Origin: Erysipelotrichia bacterium | Lineage (GTDB): Bacteria > Bacillota_I > Bacilli_A > Erysipelotrichales > Erysipelotrichaceae | Direction: 5' to 3' | Length of the DNA: 10,114 nt | NCBI GenBank assembly: GCA_009916335.1 | Contig: SAAR01000114.1 | Span: 1-10,114, forward strand | Shown: positions 7,043-10,114 of the stretch, piece by piece | Position numbering within the stretch: the first letter of the stretch is position 1 | How the letters are laid out: each line of letters opens with the position of its first letter | Made by a program: the position numbers and the translations under genes | The notes under the pieces: model-generated | Databases searched by the model: none | Seen by the model: only the letters and a program-made list of their open reading frames with translations | What the model was told of the DNA's origin: nothing

Positions 7043-8001
7043 GTTTAACACCTGAGATTATCGCTCTTTTAACCTTAGATATTATTTTTCTTTTCTTTGG
7101 CGTTATTGCTTTGCTTCTTTCTTTAAGATTAGCCCTCTATTGGAATAATGACAACAGTACGACTTTGCAGTACAATCTTACGAAACAAAGCTATCTTATA
7201 TCGACAATCATTAAATACATTTTTATTCTTAAAATACCTTTATTAGCTTTTTTTATCTACACCTGCGATAAACTCTCAAACATTATTGTAGGAGCAATGT
7301 GTGCCAGTGGTGTTGTTAATTCTGTCGATTTTGGACTTTATTTAATACTCTTTAAACTCTTCAATATTTATCTTTTTGGTTTTTGGTTAGTGTTGCATGC
7401 TACAGATGTAAACTCTGAAAAATTACCCTATACAAAGTTAAAATTTATATTTTTTGTTTTGTTTTCCCTTCCTTTATTTGTAGAAATTGGGCTTGAAATA
7501 GCCTTTTTTGTAAATCTCAATATCAGCAAAATTGTTAGCTGTTGTGGTACACTTTTCTCAGCCGCCAGTAGTTCATATATCTCACTACTTTTTGTAGTGG
7601 ATGAATTAGTGTGGGTAGGGTTATTTTATGGTTTTTTTACAATGAGTCTAATTGCTTTTTGGCTTAATCATAATGTGCTAATCCTTTTTTCCAATGCAAT
7701 GTTTCTAATTTTTGCCATTATAGCTTTGATTGTTTTCTTTAGCCCCTATATCTACGAACTTCCAACACACCGCTGTCCATTTTGCCTTTTACAAAAAGAC
7801 TATTATTATGTGGGATACCTACTTTATACCCTTCTTTTTTTGGGAACATTTTATGGAATGGCAGGAGCGGTGTTATCGTTTATTAATAAAAAGAAACAAG
7901 TACGTTTTTCGAAACTCTCTTTATACTTCAATGCACACTATGTTTTTATTGTGACACTTTATCCTATAGCTTATTTTATACGTAATGGAGTATGGCTTTG
8001 A
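7039..8001 (+). CDS. Polytopic membrane protein with CPFC, CC and MC motifs, unknown function
   Basis: A 320-residue, very hydrophobic protein of about eight helices (roughly 8-34, 56-75, 98-121, 134-157, 181-208, 212-235, 257-282, 300-315). I do not recognise the family. It has six cysteines in suggestive places: C76 and C88 (GAMCASG) flanking a loop, adjacent C168-C169 (SCCGTLF), and C246-P-F-C249 just before a helix. The sequence CPFCLLQK resembles the C-P-x-C-x-x-Q-R active site of DsbB, but the rest, including helix number, does not look like DsbB. This is compatible with thiol-disulfide exchange or copper(I) handling in the membrane; neither is shown. It overlaps the ATPase by four bases and the second nosL by up to 10 bases, linking it to both transport and copper chaperoning. 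Confidence 0.8.
   Translation: MSLTPEIIALLTLDIIFLFFGVIALLLSLRLALYWNNDNSTTLQYNLTKQSYLISTIIKYIFILKIPLLAFFIYTCDKLSNIIVGAMCASGVVNSVDFGLYLILFKLFNIYLFGFWLVLHATDVNSEKLPYTKLKFIFFVLFSLPLFVEIGLEIAFFVNLNISKIVSCCGTLFSAASSSYISLLFVVDELVWVGLFYGFFTMSLIAFWLNHNVLILFSNAMFLIFAIIALIVFFSPYIYELPTHRCPFCLLQKDYYYVGYLLYTLLFLGTFYGMAGAVLSFINKKKQVRFSKLSLYFNAHYVFIVTLYPIAYFIRNGVWL
7987..7990 (+). promoter_or_regulatory. Shine-Dalgarno core bearing on the start of the second nosL
   Basis: GGAG lies one base before ATG 7992, too close for normal initiation, but seven bases before the in-frame TTG at 7998. The TTG would also make a standard four-base stop/start overlap (TTGA) with the upstream gene. Confidence 0.4.
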
Positions 8002-8504
8002 ACAAGAATGTCTTGATTGGAATTCTAATTGTATTCCCACTATTAATGCTTTGTGCTTTTTTGTACACGCTTCATCTTAAAAATCAACTGCCCACAGATA
8101 TCGCCAATCATGAGCGAATTTCACTGGAATTTAAAAACAATACCGTGCAATGTCCACAATGCCATATGTACCTTGTAGGTAAAAAGTACACCGCTCAAAT
8201 CATTACAAACGATCTAAAAACTCACTTTTTTGATGATATCGGATGCGCAATACTATGGCTAAAAGAACATAAAATAGAGCCAAAAATGATTACCTTTTGG
8301 GTATTTAGCAATGATACCGATCGCTATATCAATGCCTTCAAAGCTTCATATTCTTTAACAGATAATACGCCCATGCATTATGGTTTTGGAGCCTATCAAA
8401 ATTGGGAAGAAGGTAGAATAAACTTTGAAGAAATGCGTCTTCGTATGCTTAGGGGTGAAAACATGAGTGACCCAAAAATTAGAAAACAACTACTAGGAAG
8501 TTAA
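7992..8504 (+). CDS. NosL-family copper chaperone, second copy, signal-anchored
   Basis: A NosL-family protein of 170 residues from ATG 7992, or 168 from TTG 7998, which has the better-spaced ribosome site. A hydrophobic helix at about 6-27 contains C21, but the preceding L-M-L is not a lipobox, so this copy is probably held by an uncleaved signal anchor rather than lipid. The copper motif CxxCxM is intact (C54-P-Q-C57-H-M59, with an extra His inside). FFDDIGC and ILW, then TPMHYGFGA and INFEEM, match the first nosL closely, pointing to duplication. It closes the five-gene block before nosY, one base away. It probably delivers or accepts Cu(I) in the periplasm, perhaps for the neighbouring transporter or membrane protein rather than for NosDFY; that split is inference. 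Confidence 0.88.
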   Translation: MALNKNVLIGILIVFPLLMLCAFLYTLHLKNQLPTDIANHERISLEFKNNTVQCPQCHMYLVGKKYTAQIITNDLKTHFFDDIGCAILWLKEHKIEPKMITFWVFSNDTDRYINAFKASYSLTDNTPMHYGFGAYQNWEEGRINFEEMRLRMLRGENMSDPKIRKQLLGS

Positions 8505-8505
8505 A

Positions 8506-9333
8506 ATGAAAAATTTATTGTTAATTGCTTTTCTTGATGTTAAAGAATCAGTAAGAGCACGTTGGTTTATTGTCTATACATTGGTTTTTGGAGGTCTAAT
8601 TGCTCTCTTCTTTATAGCGGGTGTCACAGAATCACAAGTAATGGGATTTAGTGGGCTTAGTCGATTGCTACTAATGTATATACAAGTTACAATTGTTATT
8701 CTTCCTATTTTTATTCTTATTACTACAGTTCGCTCCATCTCAGGAGATAGAGACAATCATATATTAGAATACATGCTTTCATTCCCCATATCTTTACCTC
8801 AATATTACTGGGGAAAAATTATTGGAAGATTTATAACGGTTTTTTTACCTGTTTTCTTTTCAATGATTCTTGCATTAATTATTGGAATTATCAAAGGTGC
8901 TAATATCCCGTGGAATATTTTCTTACTTTATTCAGGATTACTATTTGCTCTGAGTGCAGCTTTTTTAGGCATCTCTTTTCTAATATCGTCTGTTGTTAAA
9001 TCTTCAGAAGTTGCCTTAGGTCTTTCATTTTTTGTTTGGATTATTTTACTCGCTTTTATTGACATCGCTTTAATTAGTCTTATGATGAAGGAACGTTTAA
9101 GTGAAGAAATTATCATTGCTATTTCACTGATTAATCCAATGGAAATTTTTAGAGTGGCTGCTATCAGTCTCTTTGATCCAGAATTAACGGTAATGGGGCC
9201 TGTTGCTTTTTACATTTTAGATAATATTCAGATTTCACTATTTATTGTATTTTCTATTGTATATCCTATTCTTTTAGGACTTGGTTTTGCATTCTTTGGG
9301 TTCACTATATTTAAAAAAACTGATTTAGTCTAG
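8506..9333 (+). CDS. nosY: NosY, ABC-2 type permease for CuZ assembly
   Basis: A 275-residue ABC-2 permease with six predicted helices (about 19-40, 57-77, 105-128, 137-163, 168-193, 245-268). NosY features include GFSGLSRLL (47-55), the cytoplasmic coupling segment ISGDRDNHILEYMLSFPIS (78-96) followed by GK (103-104), and INPMEIFRVA (209-218). It forms the membrane channel of NosDFY, which with NosD in the periplasm and NosF in the cytoplasm supports assembly of the NosZ CuZ site. It follows the second nosL after one base, with AGGAAG at 8495-8500 as ribosome site. The odd point is its separation from nosF by six genes, where the two are normally adjacent. Confidence 0.92.
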   Translation: MKNLLLIAFLDVKESVRARWFIVYTLVFGGLIALFFIAGVTESQVMGFSGLSRLLLMYIQVTIVILPIFILITTVRSISGDRDNHILEYMLSFPISLPQYYWGKIIGRFITVFLPVFFSMILALIIGIIKGANIPWNIFLLYSGLLFALSAAFLGISFLISSVVKSSEVALGLSFFVWIILLAFIDIALISLMMKERLSEEIIIAISLINPMEIFRVAAISLFDPELTVMGPVAFYILDNIQISLFIVFSIVYPILLGLGFAFFGFTIFKKTDLV

Positions 9334-9343
9334 GAGAAAAATA

Positions 9344-9811
9344 ATGAGAAAACTATTTATTCTTGTTTTAGCAATTGGTGCTCTATTTGGAGCTAAAATG
9401 GAAATTACAAAAGATGCAACATGTCTTATACGAAAAATAAAAATCTACCAAGCGCCAGAATGGATTTCAACAATTCAAGTAAGAAGTGGTGAAATAATTT
9501 ATTTTTCAAGTCCAAAATCTATGTTTGAATTCTACTTTGAACCATCTCGTTGGCCGGAATATCAAGTTAAACATGATGATGATATGCGCATCAGTGTAAC
9601 CGACTATCAGACATTAGAAAAAATTCCAGCACGAGAAGCTTTTTATGTCTATGGGAGTAAGAAAACAAGTCCTGCGGGAGATGATTTACCTGCATTTTCA
9701 AGTAAAGAAAAAGCAGAAAAATATGCCAAGCAATACGAAGGAAGAAGAGTTCTTGATTTTTCACAAGTAACAAATGGACTTATCAACCTTTTAAATAATA
9801 GACTTCGTTAA
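9344..9811 (+). CDS. NosL-like exported protein lacking the CxxCxM motif
   Basis: A 155-residue exported protein. The signal peptide is about residues 1-17 (cleavage after FGA), without a lipobox, so a soluble periplasmic product is likely. The C-terminal part, GDDLPAFSSKEKAEKYAKQY (residues about 112-131) followed by a hydrophobic DFSQV end, is the usual NosL C-terminal pattern. The middle segment IIYFSSPKSMFEFY corresponds to the fold's metal-side strand and helix. Unlike the two other copies it has no CxxCxM: C27 is the only cysteine, in the sequence ATCLIRKI. It is last in the operon, where nosL stands in the Wolinella cluster. AGGAG at 9332-9336, seven bases before ATG, is its ribosome site. 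It could be a divergent NosL using other ligands, or a structural partner without copper. Confidence 0.85.
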   Translation: MRKLFILVLAIGALFGAKMEITKDATCLIRKIKIYQAPEWISTIQVRSGEIIYFSSPKSMFEFYFEPSRWPEYQVKHDDDMRISVTDYQTLEKIPAREAFYVYGSKKTSPAGDDLPAFSSKEKAEKYAKQYEGRRVLDFSQVTNGLINLLNNRLR

Positions 9812-9819
9812 TATATTAG

Positions 9820-9862
9820 ACTGGGAGAATGTATTCTTTTTCCCAGTTTAATTTTATATTTT
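9820..9862 (+). terminator. Probable rho-independent terminator of the nos operon
   Basis: ACTGGGA (9820-9826) pairs with TCCCAGT (9841-9847) over a 14-base loop that can pair further (AGAA/TTCT). It is followed by a T-rich tract (TTAATTTTATATTTTTT). It begins eight bases after the last stop codon. The seven-pair stem is modest and the T tract is interrupted by A bases, so efficiency is uncertain. Confidence 0.65.
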
Positions 9863-10004
9863 TTAACTTAATTTTTTATTTCTAGAAACTCTTTTTTTTA
9901 ATTTAACAATAAACTAACTAATGCTGAATCAAAATATTGTTCTTTTTCAAAATAAGATAAAACGATATAGGCTAACTAGGTTTCTTGACCTTATTATCAC
10001 CTCT
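9863..10004. other. AT-rich intergenic stretch
   Basis: Between the terminator and the possible minus-strand gene end, all frames are broken by stops. I see no convincing promoter, RNA gene or repeat here. AGGT/ACCT at 9978-9991 could form only a four-pair hairpin. Confidence 0.5.
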
Positions 10005-10114
10005 TTAGTGTGCAACCAATCCCCATTCTAGGAATTTACTTAAAAGTTTAAGCATAACCAAACCCTCTTTTTCATGATAAACCATACTGCTATAATCCCA
10101 TATTAGGTATTCTA
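10005..10114 (-). CDS. Possible 3' end of a convergent gene (partial)
   Basis: On the minus strand a frame is open from the window edge to a TAA at 10005-10007, giving 35 visible residues with a protein-like mix ending in KLLSKFLEWGLVAH. It would be convergent with the nos operon, which fits the terminator between them. The stretch is short enough to be open by chance and I recognise no family, so it is only a candidate. Confidence 0.35.
   Translation of the reverse strand, partial: EYLIWDYSSMVYHEKEGLVMLKLLSKFLEWGLVAH

Noticed and set aside
7039..8001. Assignment of the polytopic protein as DsbB
   Set aside because: Only the CPxCxxQ stretch resembles DsbB. The protein has about eight helices instead of four, and the second DsbB cysteine pair is not recognisable.
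4886..8504. Mobile-element origin of the extra block
   Set aside because: No transposase, integrase, inverted repeats or direct repeats are visible at either edge, and base composition is not obviously different from the neighbours.
9863..10004. CRP/FNR-like site or small RNA in the intergenic stretch
   Set aside because: Only partial half-sites such as TTAAC without a matching second half; no convincing stem-loop.

Overview
The window is almost entirely one dense plus-strand operon of the clade II ("atypical") nitrous oxide reductase type, entered inside nosD and leaving after the last accessory gene. The nosD-nosG-nosC1-nosC2-nosH-nosF order, two monoheme cytochromes c, a NapGH-like iron-sulfur pair, the absence of nosR, low GC and strong A/T codon bias all point to Campylobacterota (Wolinella/Sulfurospirillum/Sulfurimonas-like). 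I cannot name the genus from sequence alone. nosZ and nosB would be expected just upstream of the window.

Layout. 1-1086: nosD, missing its 5' end. 1098-3821: electron-transfer genes nosG, nosC1, nosC2 and nosH. 3818-4886: nosF (ABC ATPase) and a first nosL copper-chaperone lipoprotein. 4886-8504: a five-gene block not part of the textbook nos set, made of a small one-helix protein, an FtsX/MacB-type ABC permease, a LolD-type ATPase, a polytopic membrane protein with Cys pairs, and a second nosL. 8506-9333: nosY, the permease partner of nosF, about 4 kb away from it. 9344-9811: a third NosL-like protein without the CxxCxM copper motif. A probable terminator follows at about 9820-9862. A weak minus-strand open frame, possibly the 3' end of a convergent gene, runs off the right edge.

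How it works together. By analogy with Wolinella, NosG/NosH would take electrons from menaquinol and pass them through NosC1/NosC2 to periplasmic NosZ, which reduces N2O to N2. NosDFY with NosL matures the copper-sulfur CuZ site. The extra block adds a second complete ABC transporter and another NosL inside the same, mostly overlapping, reading-frame chain, so it is probably made in step with the nos machinery. The simplest inference is a second route for copper handling or periplasmic/lipoprotein maturation, but its substrate cannot be read from the sequence. This block is the most interesting part of the window.
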